Shown here one piece after another: positions 17,601 through 27,380 of a DNA stretch of 45,164 nt (its first letter is position 1; each line of letters opens with the position of its first letter). The notes beneath the pieces were generated by a model. That model was not told where the DNA came from and ran no database searches. It was given only the letters and a program-made list of their open reading frames with translations. Made by a program: the position numbers and the translations under genes. The stretch lies in contig NZ_AUHB01000022.1 of the NCBI RefSeq assembly GCF_000422965.1, positions 1 through 45,164 of the forward strand, written 5' to 3'. The DNA comes from Pleomorphomonas oryzae DSM 16300. GTDB lineage: Bacteria > Pseudomonadota > Alphaproteobacteria > Rhizobiales > Pleomorphomonadaceae.

Positions 17601-18296
17601 ACGATGATTGGCGATCTTCAGCTGGCCGTCGAAATTGGCGACCACCGGATGATTGGCCGAGTGCACGTTGGCCTTGAGCGCGAAGCCGCCCTTGCCGTCG
17701 GCGGCGCCGGTCGCCGCCTTGATGGTGAACGTGTCGCCGCCGGCGCGCGCCGTGCCTTCCACCTTGTAGGGGCCGGCCAGTGCCGGCGCATCGAGGCGGG
17801 CCTCGATGCCGTCGACCACCACCGGCTGGCTGTGCCGTGCGTCGGTGACGACGAGGCGACCATCCTGAATATCGACGCCGGACAGCATCACCCGGCTGGG
17901 GTTGATGCCGATGCCGCCCTCGGCGGCCATCCATTCGAAGGCGCCGTTGTCATCGATGCGGACGTTGAGCTCCGGCTGCACCACCTGCATCTCGGTGACG
18001 TGGATTTCGCCTGACAAGAGCGGGAAGAGCTCGATCTCCATATTGAATTTGCCGACGGTCATCAGCGGCGCATTGGGATCGTCGCCGATCACCACATCGG
18101 AGAAGGACAGCGAGGGATAGGGCAGCAGGCTGGCGTCGGCTGTGCCGCGAACGGACACCTTGTGTCCCAGAACATGCGCCGCCTCCGTCTCGAAAGCCGC
18201 CCGGTAGGCCGTCCAATCGACAAACAACGGCCCGACCAGCGCCACGAGGAGCGCCAGGATGACTGTGAATCCGATACCGAAATACAGCGAATTCAG
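14607..18296 (-). CDS. AsmA-like envelope protein (inter-membrane transport family), large
   Basis: About 1,229 residues. A single N-terminal membrane helix (FGIGFTVILALLVALVGPLFVDW) is followed by the AsmA N-terminal domain (TAYRAAFETEAAHVLGHKVSVRGTADASLLPYPSLSFSDVVIG), a very long beta-rich repetitive body, and the AsmA_2-type C-terminal region (TGGGSFSLQNGRLAHMTTRAFDQ). A charged helix and a Pro/Ala tail close it. Relatives form lipid-conducting bridges between the membranes or affect outer-membrane assembly. No ATG precedes the helix: TAA closes the frame shortly upstream, and the only start that keeps the whole helix with a good ribosome binding site (GGGAG, 8-nt spacing) is CTG at 18296. 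GTG at 18245 would cut the helix. First gene of the operon with the GNAT gene and folA. Confidence 0.85.
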   Translation of the reverse strand: MNSLYFGIGFTVILALLVALVGPLFVDWTAYRAAFETEAAHVLGHKVSVRGTADASLLPYPSLSFSDVVIGDDPNAPLMTVGKFNMEIELFPLLSGEIHVTEMQVVQPELNVRIDDNGAFEWMAAEGGIGINPSRVMLSGVDIQDGRLVVTDARHSQPVVVDGIEARLDAPALAGPYKVEGTARAGGDTFTIKAATGAADGKGGFALKANVHSANHPVVANFDGQLKIANHRPTWAGKATLDRIIAKDDKATLPWALTADLDVSNRAVLAKALEFRYGAEERPFTMSGAATLDLAAVPSFEAVLSARQIDLDRTLGEGPDKPVSFDGALAAFGATIASLPVPSVPGRIGFDIPGVVVGGSIISDLRADLVTAPAGWTIDTLEATLPGKSSLAAHGQLATAPTIGFNGDVSLSSDQPATLISWWAPNRPKVNLDPFRLSAKVTASADGLALEDVDASLDQGKISGSLDFVPGVSGRKPRLTMSLDADQLRLSDVQTIAGLATGQGGNTGADVVVKAAVGTLIAGDARAEGFDVSASLVDSTLDVDRLFVRSLSGARVTAAGTIRDLMTTPDGSIQMRVSAEKLDGVADLARALIPDTPAAAFLHDAAPHLGPASLEGTVQAKASGEGTDLKVELNGSAASTNIRGELAFKGRVDAWDAADISTDISLTGPDGAELMRQFGLEVPEVGKPGAGSLTLSAMGKSKDGLAVVLRGAMGPTEVTLNGSATMKRGAAPAAELDLDLKSPDVGSLLVLSGNIVQGVIGSTPADVAAHLSIGNRKVLVDRIEGKLDDIPTVGDIAIDFAPNVPKVSGNLSFDEGSLAGLGEAILGPASFDFPIVESRNPWPEAPFGAALIDGFDTDLALKFDRLDIEGGPTAKSVSLSLNSNASGTGLDNIQATLAGGKLSGDLMIKRDLDGTAGVSGTLRLDRAAAEEFAWRRDDRPMVTGAFSVDAQVNATGRTLAGWMSSLTGGGSFSLQNGRLAHMTTRAFDQVIRLADAGKELSEDRIRQAFTDNVDMGDLAFDRLDAAFTLAGGTLRAPNIVVTGKDGATSGSATVDIARATVDSEWRLSLDAGDAAAGGGVPQVSVLFKGPIDDPSRRIDVTGFASYLGIRALEKETQRVETMQADIQERELLSRQVQRDREALDRRNQLMLEARQRAAAAALAEKAKAAALLAAQKAKAEKPVSGDPLDAIGKMLQNGSPAPAQPGAKLKQLPSADVGLPPGGVTGSAP

Positions 18297-18552
18297 CGTC
18301 TTGGCTCCCGTTTATCCACCCTCGGGGCGCTGGCATCCCTCGCGATACACCATGCGTCACCCCACCGACCATCGCGCCGCGGTGCAAGGTTCGCACCACA
18401 GCGTCCACCGCCGCGTCAGGAAGACTTAGCAAATCGCAACGCCACAGGGAAACGCGGATTAAGACATAATTGACCATTCCGCACATGACCGTTGCCGCTT
18501 TTCTATATTCGGAAAATATGGCATCCCAAGTGACCTTTATCGGACCACCGCC

Positions 18553-19119
18553 ATGACGCTTGCCGCCACTCTGTCCGCCGCCCTGCTGCTCTTGCTGCTG
18601 CCCGGCCCGACCAACGCGCTGGTCGCCGCGGCCACGGCGACAGGCGGCCTTCGCCGGCTGCCGGGGACGGTGGCGGCGGTTGTCATCGCCTATGGACTGG
18701 CGCTGTGTTTGCTCGGCCTCGGGGCCGGCCTTCTCACCGAGACGGCCCCCGTCGCCGCTCCCGTTTTGAAGCTTCTGGCGTCGGCGGCGCTCATCCTGTC
18801 GGCGGTGAAGATCTGGCGCGCCGATCCCGCGGGACCATCGGTTTCGACGCACCGGATATTCCTGATCACCCTGATCAATCCCAAGGCACTGGTGCTTGCC
18901 TTCGCCATCCTGCCGCCGGGATTTCCGTCGCCGATCCTGGCGGTCGGAACCGCCGCGGCCATCACCGTCGCGACGGGGATCTGGGGGCTTGTCGGCATCG
19001 TACTCGGCCGGCTCGGCCGCCGCTACGTCGGCGCCGGCGCCCTCAACCGGGCCACCGCAGGCGTACTCGCCGCCTTCGCCGGCGCTCTCATGGTGACGAC
19101 CGCTGTCGCAGCTCTCTGA
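18553..19119 (+). CDS. LysE/RhtB-type amino acid exporter, putative
   Basis: Small hydrophobic protein of 188 residues, with about five or six membrane segments, starting MTLAATLSAALLLLLLPGPT; the PGPTN motif is the hallmark of LysE-superfamily exporters. LITLINPKALVLAFAILP matches the conserved NPK segment in the middle of the family. It is slightly shorter than typical RhtB proteins (about 205). Substrate cannot be inferred. The 256 bp before it hold a small hairpin (GGTGC/GCACC at 18381-18397) and nothing else recognised; ligA follows after 68 bp. Confidence 0.82.
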   Translation: MTLAATLSAALLLLLLPGPTNALVAAATATGGLRRLPGTVAAVVIAYGLALCLLGLGAGLLTETAPVAAPVLKLLASAALILSAVKIWRADPAGPSVSTHRIFLITLINPKALVLAFAILPPGFPSPILAVGTAAAITVATGIWGLVGIVLGRLGRRYVGAGALNRATAGVLAAFAGALMVTTAVAAL

Positions 19120-19151
19120 GATCTTGCGCGCCGCCAAGGCTTACGTTCTAA

Positions 19152-21353
<2,202 letters not shown>

Positions 21354-21383
21354 GAAACCGCTTGAAACTCGTAAGTTCAGATC

Positions 21384-21599
21384 TCAGCCACGCGACCAGG
21401 CGATGGCACGCGACACCAGCTCCGGGGTCGCCTCTACAAGGTCGCCTCTCGTTTCGAGATACTGGCCGGGCTCCAGCCTCCAGGCGGCGTTGTCGGCATC
21501 TTCCACATGCAGCGCCTGACCACGGCCGGCCTGTGTCTGGGATGCTTTGATGAAATCGGCATAGATCCCGGAGAACATCCCATCGAAGATCATGACCAT
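21384..21599 (-). CDS. Hypothetical protein, 71 aa
   Basis: Begins MVMIFDGMFSGIYADFIKAS at the ATG at 21599, preceded by GGGAG at 7-nt spacing. A longer frame from 21671 has no such site. The protein has a hydrophobic N-terminal third, a polar middle and a short helical end (ATPELVSRAIAWSRG). It is not recognised. It converges on ligA and is followed upstream by an AT-rich stretch. It could be an orphan gene; the ribosome binding site and GC-typical codon use are the only support. Confidence 0.45.
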   Translation of the reverse strand: MVMIFDGMFSGIYADFIKASQTQAGRGQALHVEDADNAAWRLEPGQYLETRGDLVEATPELVSRAIAWSRG

Positions 21600-21670
21600 G
21601 TCCCATCTCCCTAGATAGCCGGCGCGACTGGCGGCGACGAGACAATCTGAAGTCAAATTTATTAACAGCA

Positions 21671-21691
21671 AGTAAACGAGAGGCGTTTACT
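21671..21691. promoter_or_regulatory. Palindrome in an AT-rich intergenic region
   Basis: AGTAAACG-AGAGG-CGTTTACT, perfect 8-bp arms, inside the AT-rich 200 bp between the 71-aa orphan gene and the RDD gene. It may be an operator for the orphan gene or a terminator for the RDD gene. Confidence 0.45.
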
Positions 21692-21805
21692 CGTTCACCA
21701 TTTGCGGAATCGGCCCATAGAAGAAAAAGAAAGATCTACGCTTTTCTTATTTTCTGCCCGAAAATACAAATGATCTGTCATAACTGCCAATGATATTACC
21801 AGCTA

Positions 21806-22624
21806 TTAACCGAGAGATTCGCCATTGCCGTTGGCGCGTACGACCATCGTCCTCGCGAGCCGATCGTAGAAGGTCTGGCCGCGCCAGCGTAGGAGCGGGA
21901 TGACGTAGTAAATGGCGATAGGCAGACCCAAGACTGTGGAGAGGGCGATCAGGACAAACATGTTGTTCATGATGAATTGCATGAAGCGCAGGTAGGCCGG
22001 AAGGGTGTCCGCTAACCGCCATGTAGCCAGCGTGGTGACGACATCGACCAGGGGGAGCAAAGCGAGCGGTCCAAGCCGCAGAAGCTCCCTCCGAAGCGCC
22101 CGCGAACCGGCCTGGTCGGTGCCGGTGACCGGCTGGACCGCCAGCCCTAGGAGCCGCTTCCCGGGCGACCGGCCTGCGGCCCAGGCCCATGCGATCATCA
22201 GTACATAGGCGACCAATACGGTGGGATCGAGCCGGAGACTCGAATCGAATTCATCTCCGGCAGCCGAAACTGGAATCGTGAAGCTGCCGGTTTTCGTTAT
22301 GTTGGCATCTCGGATCCAATCATTGACCGCAAGAATGTGTTGTGTCTTTCCGCCCACGGCAGACACTTCGCAAAGGCCAACGACCCGGCTCCAACCTGCC
22401 ACGACTGGAAGGCTGGCATTGATGTCGGCGAGCAATGGCGATGGCGCTGCCTCGCTGCAAGCCGTTCGCGTAGCGATGCCGCGCCAATAATAGACATCGC
22501 TACCCGTCACAGCGTTGGCAGCCGCGAGAATGACCAGAGCCCAAGCATAGGCCAGCAGGAAATCGACGACAAACGCAGCGCCGCGGCGCCAGAAATACCG
22601 TTTCGGCCGGCTATCCTTATCCAT
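21806..22624 (-). CDS. RDD family membrane protein
   Basis: Membrane protein of 272 residues. The first helix (YFWRRGAAFVVDFLLAYAWALVIL) and the segment GRSPGKRLLGLAVQPVTG are the two conserved RDD signatures. About four membrane segments are seen; between the first and second lies a loop of about 100 residues with three cysteines, probably periplasmic. Some RDD proteins have been linked to Na+/H+ exchange or osmoprotection, but the family is mostly uncharacterised. The ATG at 22624 follows GGGGGGAG; the frame is open to 22672 but without a better start. It is divergent from uvrD with about 165 bp between them. Codon use is slightly less GC-biased than in its neighbours. Confidence 0.8.
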   Translation of the reverse strand: MDKDSRPKRYFWRRGAAFVVDFLLAYAWALVILAAANAVTGSDVYYWRGIATRTACSEAAPSPLLADINASLPVVAGWSRVVGLCEVSAVGGKTQHILAVNDWIRDANITKTGSFTIPVSAAGDEFDSSLRLDPTVLVAYVLMIAWAWAAGRSPGKRLLGLAVQPVTGTDQAGSRALRRELLRLGPLALLPLVDVVTTLATWRLADTLPAYLRFMQFIMNNMFVLIALSTVLGLPIAIYYVIPLLRWRGQTFYDRLARTMVVRANGNGESLG

Positions 22625-22789
22625 CGTCTCTCCCCCCGAAAGCCGGTTACGACTCCTAGTCGCAGCGCGCAAAAGGTCAAGACGGGGCTTTTACAACCAG
22701 AACGCTTTTGATCGCCCCAGGAGAGGCACGGCCGCCAAAAGTCGACGACACTCTCGCACCCGACGCCCTGTTGCTTTATTGTTCTCGTT

Positions 22790-25207
22790 ATGACTGCTTC
22801 CCAGAATCACGACGACACCGATTTCGACGTCTCTCCCTCGCTGGGCATCGCCGCCCGCGCCATGGCTGCCGCCCGCCCCTCGGGTGGCGCCGTCGGCTAT
22901 CTCAGCGGCATGAACCCCGAGCAGCGTGAGGCGGTCGAGACGCTGGATGGCCCGGTGCTCGTGCTGGCCGGTGCCGGCACCGGCAAGACGCGTGTGCTGA
23001 CCACCCGCATCGCCCATATTCTGGCGACGCGCCGTGCCTTCCCCTCGCAGATCCTGGCGGTGACCTTCACCAACAAGGCGGCGCGCGAGATGAAGGAGCG
23101 CGTCGGCCAACTGGTCGGCGGCGTCGTCGAGGGCATGCCCTGGCTCGGCACCTTCCATTCGATCGGCGTCCGCATGCTCCGGAAGCATGCCGAACTGGTC
23201 GGCCTCAAAAGCAACTTCACCATCCTCGACACCGACGACCAGATCCGCCTGATCAAGCAGTTGATCCAGGCCGACGGCATCGACGAGAAGCGCTGGCCGG
23301 CCCGCCAGTTCGCCTCCGCCCTCGATGGCTGGAAGAACAAGGGCCTCCGGCCCAATGAGATTCCAGAAGGCGAGGCCCGTGCCTATGTCAACGGCCGGGG
23401 GCGCGAGCTCTATGCCGCCTATCAGGCGCGCCTCAAGGTGCTCAACGCCGTCGATTTCGGCGACCTGCTGCTCGAAGCGGTGATGCTGCTGCGCCAGAAC
23501 CCCGACGTGCTCGCCGACTATCACAAGCGGTTCCGCTTCATCCTGGTCGACGAGTACCAGGACACCAACGTCGTCCAGTATCTCTGGCTGCGTCTCCTCG
23601 CCCAAGGCTCGCACAACATCTGCTGCGTCGGCGACGACGACCAGTCGATCTACGGCTGGCGCGGCGCCGAGGTGGACAACATCCTGCGCTACGAGCGCGA
23701 CTTCCCCGGCGCCAAGGTGATCCGGCTCGAGCGCAACTACCGCTCCACCGCGCATATTCTCGGCGCCGCCTCGCACCTGATCGCCCATAACGAGGCGCGG
23801 CTCGGCAAGACGCTGTTCACCGACCTGCCGCAGGCGGACGACGAGGACAAGGTGTTCGTCGCCTCGGCCTGGGATTCGGAGGAAGAGGCGCGGTCGATCG
23901 GCGACGAAATCGAGCGCTATCAGCGTGGCGGCACGCCGCTCAATGACATCGCCATACTCGTGCGCGCCTCCTTCCAGATGCGCGAGTTCGAGGACCGCTT
24001 CGTCACCTCCGGCATTCCCTACCGCGTCATCGGCGGCCCGCGTTTCTACGAGCGCGCCGAAATCCGCGACGCTCTGGCCTATTTCCGCATCGTCATGCAG
24101 CCCAACGACGACCTTGCCTTCGAGCGTATCGTCAACACGCCGCGCCGCGGCATCGGCGACACCTCCGTCCGCACGCTGCACGATTACGGCCGGGCCGAGG
24201 GCGTGCCACTCACCGAGGCGACGCATCAGTTGGTTGCCACCGAGGAACTCAAGGGCAAGACGCGCACTGCGCTGCGCGACTTCCTGGAGAGCATCGCTCG
24301 CTGGCGCGACCTCATTCCCTCGATGAAGCACACCGAACTCGCGGAGCTGATCCTCGACGAAAGCGGCTACACCGCCATGTGGCAGAACGACCGCTCGGCC
24401 GAGGCGCCGGGGCGTCTCGAAAACCTCAAGGAGCTGATCCGCTCCATGGACGAGTTCGAGAGCATGGAAGGCTTCCTCGAACACATCTCCCTGGTGATGG
24501 ACCGCGACAGCGGCGAGGAGCTCGATGCCGTCTCCATCATGACGCTGCACTCGGCCAAGGGCCTGGAATTCGACACCGTCTTCCTGCCCGGCTGGGAAGA
24601 AGGCCTGTTCCCGCATCAGCGCGCCCTCGACGAAGGCGGCAGAGCCGGCCTCGAAGAGGAGCGCCGCCTCGCCTATGTCGGCCTGACGCGCGCCAAGAAA
24701 CACTGCCTGATCTGGTTCACCTCCAACCGCCGCATCCACGGCTCCTGGCAGTCGTCGATCCCTTCGCGCTTCCTCGACGAGTTGCCGACCGCCCATGTCG
24801 AGATCAAGGAAACCGGCAGCGCCTATGGCGGCTACGGCTCGTCCTTCGGCCGCCAGAATCCCTATGGTGCCTCGCGCTTCGACAGCGTCGAGCGCTTCCA
24901 GTCCAACTACGAGACACCCGGCTGGCAGCGCGCCCAGAAGGCGCAAAAGGCGACCGGCGGCAGCCGCAGCGGCTTCGCCTCGCCGGCACAAAACTCCTAT
25001 GGCCGGACGCAGCCCAAGCTGATCGAGGGCGAGCTGATCGCCAAGTCGGTGGTAACAGGCGCGCCGAAATTCGGCGTTGGCGACCGGGTGTTCCACGTCA
25101 AGTTCGGCCCCGGCTCGGTCTCCGCCGTCGAGGGCAACAAGGTCACCGTCGACTTCGACAAGGCAGGACAGAAACGGGTGGTGGACAGCTTCCTCGACAA
25201 GGCCTGA
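22790..25207 (+). CDS. uvrD: ATP-dependent DNA helicase UvrD/PcrA
   Basis: Superfamily 1A 3'-5' helicase for nucleotide excision and mismatch repair and replication. The 805 residues show the Q motif (LSGMNPEQREAV), Walker A GAGTGKT at 61-67, motif II (VDEYQDTN), motif III (GDDDQSIYGWRGA), motif IV (LERNYRS), motif V (MTLHSAKGLEFDTVFLPGWEE) and motif VI (YVGLTRAK). The C-terminus ends in the Tudor-like RNA-polymerase-binding module (GDRVFHVKFGPGSVSAVEGNKVTVDFDKAGQKRV). The ribosome binding site before ATG 22790 is weak. Confidence 0.96.
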   Translation: MTASQNHDDTDFDVSPSLGIAARAMAAARPSGGAVGYLSGMNPEQREAVETLDGPVLVLAGAGTGKTRVLTTRIAHILATRRAFPSQILAVTFTNKAAREMKERVGQLVGGVVEGMPWLGTFHSIGVRMLRKHAELVGLKSNFTILDTDDQIRLIKQLIQADGIDEKRWPARQFASALDGWKNKGLRPNEIPEGEARAYVNGRGRELYAAYQARLKVLNAVDFGDLLLEAVMLLRQNPDVLADYHKRFRFILVDEYQDTNVVQYLWLRLLAQGSHNICCVGDDDQSIYGWRGAEVDNILRYERDFPGAKVIRLERNYRSTAHILGAASHLIAHNEARLGKTLFTDLPQADDEDKVFVASAWDSEEEARSIGDEIERYQRGGTPLNDIAILVRASFQMREFEDRFVTSGIPYRVIGGPRFYERAEIRDALAYFRIVMQPNDDLAFERIVNTPRRGIGDTSVRTLHDYGRAEGVPLTEATHQLVATEELKGKTRTALRDFLESIARWRDLIPSMKHTELAELILDESGYTAMWQNDRSAEAPGRLENLKELIRSMDEFESMEGFLEHISLVMDRDSGEELDAVSIMTLHSAKGLEFDTVFLPGWEEGLFPHQRALDEGGRAGLEEERRLAYVGLTRAKKHCLIWFTSNRRIHGSWQSSIPSRFLDELPTAHVEIKETGSAYGGYGSSFGRQNPYGASRFDSVERFQSNYETPGWQRAQKAQKATGGSRSGFASPAQNSYGRTQPKLIEGELIAKSVVTGAPKFGVGDRVFHVKFGPGSVSAVEGNKVTVDFDKAGQKRVVDSFLDKA

Positions 25208-25343
25208 CGGACGTCGATCGTCATAAAAGCCTGTCCTCGCCGTGCAAAACTGCGCATTAGCGCTTGAAGCCCACCGTCGGAACACGCCAAGATTGCTTAG
25301 GCGGCTCAGACCATGGGCACCTTGTGAACGGGGAGACAGGAGC

Positions 25344-26978
25344 ATGACGAATAGACTTGCCGTCGGCATTCTCGCGGCGGGCGCACTGGCGCTTTCGGCC
25401 GGCACCGCACTGGCCGACTTCCAGCTCACCATTCTGCACATCAACGATTTCCATTCGCGCATCGAGGCGATCAACAAATACGACTCCACCTGCTCGGCCA
25501 AGGAGACCGAGGCGAACGAATGCTTCGGCGGCATCGCCCGCGTGAAGAGCGCCATCGATGCCAAGCGCGCCGAGCTCAAGGGCGGCAACCTTCTGGTGCT
25601 CGACGCCGGTGATGAGTTCCAGGGCTCGCTCTACTACAGCACCTTCAAGAGCGGGCCGGTGGCCGAGTTCATGAACGGCATCGGCTTCGACGCCATGGCC
25701 ATCGGCAACCACGAGTTCGACGACGGCCCGGCCGAGCTCGACAAGCTGATCGGCGCCGTGAAGTTCCCGATCATCTCCGGCAACACCATCTCGGCCAAGG
25801 GCTCGCTGCTCGACGGCAAGTACAAGGGTTACGTCATCAAGGAGATCGGCGGCCAGAAGGTGGCTGTCGTGTCGGTGTTGGCCACCGACACGTCCGAGAC
25901 CTCATCGCCCGGCAAGGACATCACCTTCGAGGACGAGATCACCTACCTCCAGAAGGCGGTGAAGGAGATCGAGGGCCAGGGCGTCGACAAGATCATCGCC
26001 CTCACCCACGTCGGCTACCTCAAGGACCAGGAAATCGCCGAGAAGGTCGACGGCATCGACGTGATCGTTGGCGGCCATAGCCACACCTACCTGTCGTCCA
26101 CCGACAAGAAGTCGTCCGGTCCCTATCCGACGCTGGTGAAGAGCCCGTCGGGCGTCGACGTGCCCGTCGTTACCGCCTACGCCTATTCCAAGTATCTCGG
26201 CGACCTCACCGTCACCTTCGACGACAAGGGCGTGGTCACCGCCGCCAAGGGCGCCCCGCTGTTGCTCGACGCCTCGGTCAAACCCGACGAAGGCTATGCC
26301 GCCCGCGTCAAGGAACTCGGCAAGCCGCTGGAAGAGCTGAAAGCCAAGGTGGTCGGCTCGTCCACCGCTGTCATCGACGGCGACCGCAAGTCCTGCCGCG
26401 CCGTCGAATGCTCCATGGGCAATCTCGTCGCCGACGCGGCGCTCGACCGCGTCGCCAGCCAGGGCATCACCATTTCCATCGCCAACGGCGGCGGTCTCCG
26501 CGCGTCGATCGATGCCGGCGACGTCTCCATGGGCGAGGTGCTGACGGTGCTGCCGTTCCAGAACACCATCGCCACCTTCCAGATCGATGGCGCCGGCATC
26601 AAGGAAGCGCTGGAGAACGGCGTCAGCCAGGTCGACGAGGGCGCGGGACGCTTCCCGCAGGTGTCCGGTCTGAAATATACCTTCGACCGCTCGAAGCCGG
26701 TGGGCAGCCGCATCACCAGTGTCGAGGTCAAGGACGGCGACAAGTTCGTGCCGCTCGAGGCCGCCAAGACCTATGGCGTCGTCACCAACAACTACGTCCG
26801 TGGCGGCGGCGACGGCTACAAGACCTTCGCCGACAAGGCGGTCAATGCCTACGACTACGGTCCGAACCTAGAGGACGTGGTGGCCGCTTACCTGACCGCC
26901 CACAATCCCTACAAACCCTACACCGACGGCCGCATCACCGACGCGACGCCGGCCGACTACGTGCCGCCGAAGAAGTAA
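25344..26978 (+). CDS. Periplasmic 5'-nucleotidase / bifunctional metallophosphatase
   Basis: Secreted 544-residue enzyme with a signal peptide (MTNRLAVGILAAGALALSAG then TALA|D). The calcineurin-like metallophosphatase domain has LHINDFHSRIE (residues 31-40), LDAGDEFQGSLYY, IGNHEFDDG and VGGHSHTYLS, which supply the dinuclear metal ligands. The C-terminal 5'-nucleotidase domain has NGGGLRASIDAGDVSMGEVLTVLPFQNTI and NNYVRGGGDGY, which binds the base. It likely frees nucleosides from external nucleotides. ATG 25344 follows GGAGACAGGAGC. A strong terminator follows. A purine-type importer is encoded 6 kb further on. Confidence 0.93.
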   Translation: MTNRLAVGILAAGALALSAGTALADFQLTILHINDFHSRIEAINKYDSTCSAKETEANECFGGIARVKSAIDAKRAELKGGNLLVLDAGDEFQGSLYYSTFKSGPVAEFMNGIGFDAMAIGNHEFDDGPAELDKLIGAVKFPIISGNTISAKGSLLDGKYKGYVIKEIGGQKVAVVSVLATDTSETSSPGKDITFEDEITYLQKAVKEIEGQGVDKIIALTHVGYLKDQEIAEKVDGIDVIVGGHSHTYLSSTDKKSSGPYPTLVKSPSGVDVPVVTAYAYSKYLGDLTVTFDDKGVVTAAKGAPLLLDASVKPDEGYAARVKELGKPLEELKAKVVGSSTAVIDGDRKSCRAVECSMGNLVADAALDRVASQGITISIANGGGLRASIDAGDVSMGEVLTVLPFQNTIATFQIDGAGIKEALENGVSQVDEGAGRFPQVSGLKYTFDRSKPVGSRITSVEVKDGDKFVPLEAAKTYGVVTNNYVRGGGDGYKTFADKAVNAYDYGPNLEDVVAAYLTAHNPYKPYTDGRITDATPADYVPPKK

Positions 26979-27005
26979 GGACGAAAGTCGGAAAGCTTGG
27001 AAACT

Positions 27006-27020
27006 AGGGCAATTTGCCCT
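27006..27020. repeat. Short perfect palindrome after the nucleotidase gene
   Basis: AGGGCAA-T-TTGCCCT, 7-bp arms, lies 11 bp before the main terminator stem. On the minus strand it is the last structured element after the 28-aa ORF. Confidence 0.4.
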
Positions 27021-27031
27021 ATATTCGGAGT

Positions 27032-27067
27032 GTCGGGCGGAGTTGGCGCTCCGCCCGACGTTTTCTT
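27032..27067 (+). terminator. Rho-independent terminator of the 5'-nucleotidase gene
   Basis: Perfect 11-bp stem GTCGGGCGGAG / CTCCGCCCGAC with loop TTGGCG, then GTTTTCTT. The stem is symmetrical, so it may also slow transcription coming from the minus-strand small ORF. Confidence 0.88.
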
Positions 27068-27152
27068 ACCTTAGAGTGATCCGGACGGTCACTGACCAGG
27101 TCGTCCGGGTCTTTCTCAGGGTAAGCGTGATGCTCCACGGAATAATCCGCAT
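27066..27152 (-). CDS. Candidate microprotein, 28 aa, behind a structured leader
   Basis: ATG at 27152 is preceded by GGAGG with 7-nt spacing, the strongest ribosome binding site in the vicinity. The frame begins MRIIPWSITLTLRK and ends TTWSVTVRITLR before TAA at 27066. Two similar W-S-hydrophobic-T-hydrophobic stretches separated by a basic turn suggest a small cationic beta-hairpin. I do not recognise the protein. Its leader can fold so that the ribosome binding site is paired, which argues that its translation is regulated. It could equally be a leader peptide, or an unrelated short frame inside a structured RNA. Confidence 0.5.
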   Translation of the reverse strand: MRIIPWSITLTLRKTRTTWSVTVRITLR

Positions 27153-27295
27153 CGCAACACCTCCGTTATCACAGGCGGAGGCTGTCGCCTGTTTCCAGCC
27201 GAGGGAGCCCGTCTTCCCCGGCGACGCCGCTGGTTCGGCGTCATGCTGCGTTCTCCCGTGACGGCGCAACATCTCACGGTTGCCGGAGGTTGCCC
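27153..27295 (-). ncRNA. Candidate structured cis-regulatory RNA (unknown class)
   Basis: On the minus strand GCAACCTCCG near 27291-27283 can pair with CGGAGGTGTTGC (27165-27154, two-base bulge), the ribosome binding site of the 28-aa ORF. Inside this closing stem lie four consecutive hairpins: CCGTGA/TCACGG (27279-27256), GACGCCG/CGGCGTC (27242-27223), GCCGGGGA/TCCCTCGGC (27222-27198, one bulge) and CAGGCG/CGCCTG (27191-27172). The multibranched fold would hide the ribosome binding site. I could not match it to a riboswitch class from memory. The fold was done by eye and could also form on the plus strand. Confidence 0.5.
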
Positions 27296-27318
27296 ATTCG
27301 CGTCAATGCGGTCTCGCT

Positions 27319-27347
27319 TTGACAAGCTGCCGGGCTCCGACTAAACC
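27319..27347 (+). promoter_or_regulatory. Possible promoter of prmA
   Basis: TTGACA (27319-27324), a perfect -35, is followed after 17 nt by TAAACC (27342-27347), a weak -10, 34 bp before the prmA start. A hairpin CCGGGCT/AGCCCGG (27330-27360) overlaps it. Confidence 0.4.
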
Positions 27348-27380
27348 GCCGCCAGCCCGGATTTCAGCTCAGGAACCACC

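Noticed and set aside
14544-18014. An open reading frame of more than 1,100 codons on the plus strand opposite the AsmA-like gene
   Set aside because: GC-rich codon bias leaves the antisense frame free of stops. The translation is His/Arg/Gly-rich with no recognisable domain, while the opposite strand has clear AsmA motifs and a membrane anchor.
22691-25588. A 965-codon frame on the minus strand opposite uvrD
   Set aside because: Antisense shadow of uvrD; no domain, and uvrD has all helicase motifs.
27153-27295. Glycine, cobalamin or ZTP riboswitch as the identity of the structured leader
   Set aside because: Fragments such as CGGGAGA and GGAAACAGGC recall glycine aptamers, but the order and conserved core do not fit, and the required second half is absent. 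I leave it unclassified.
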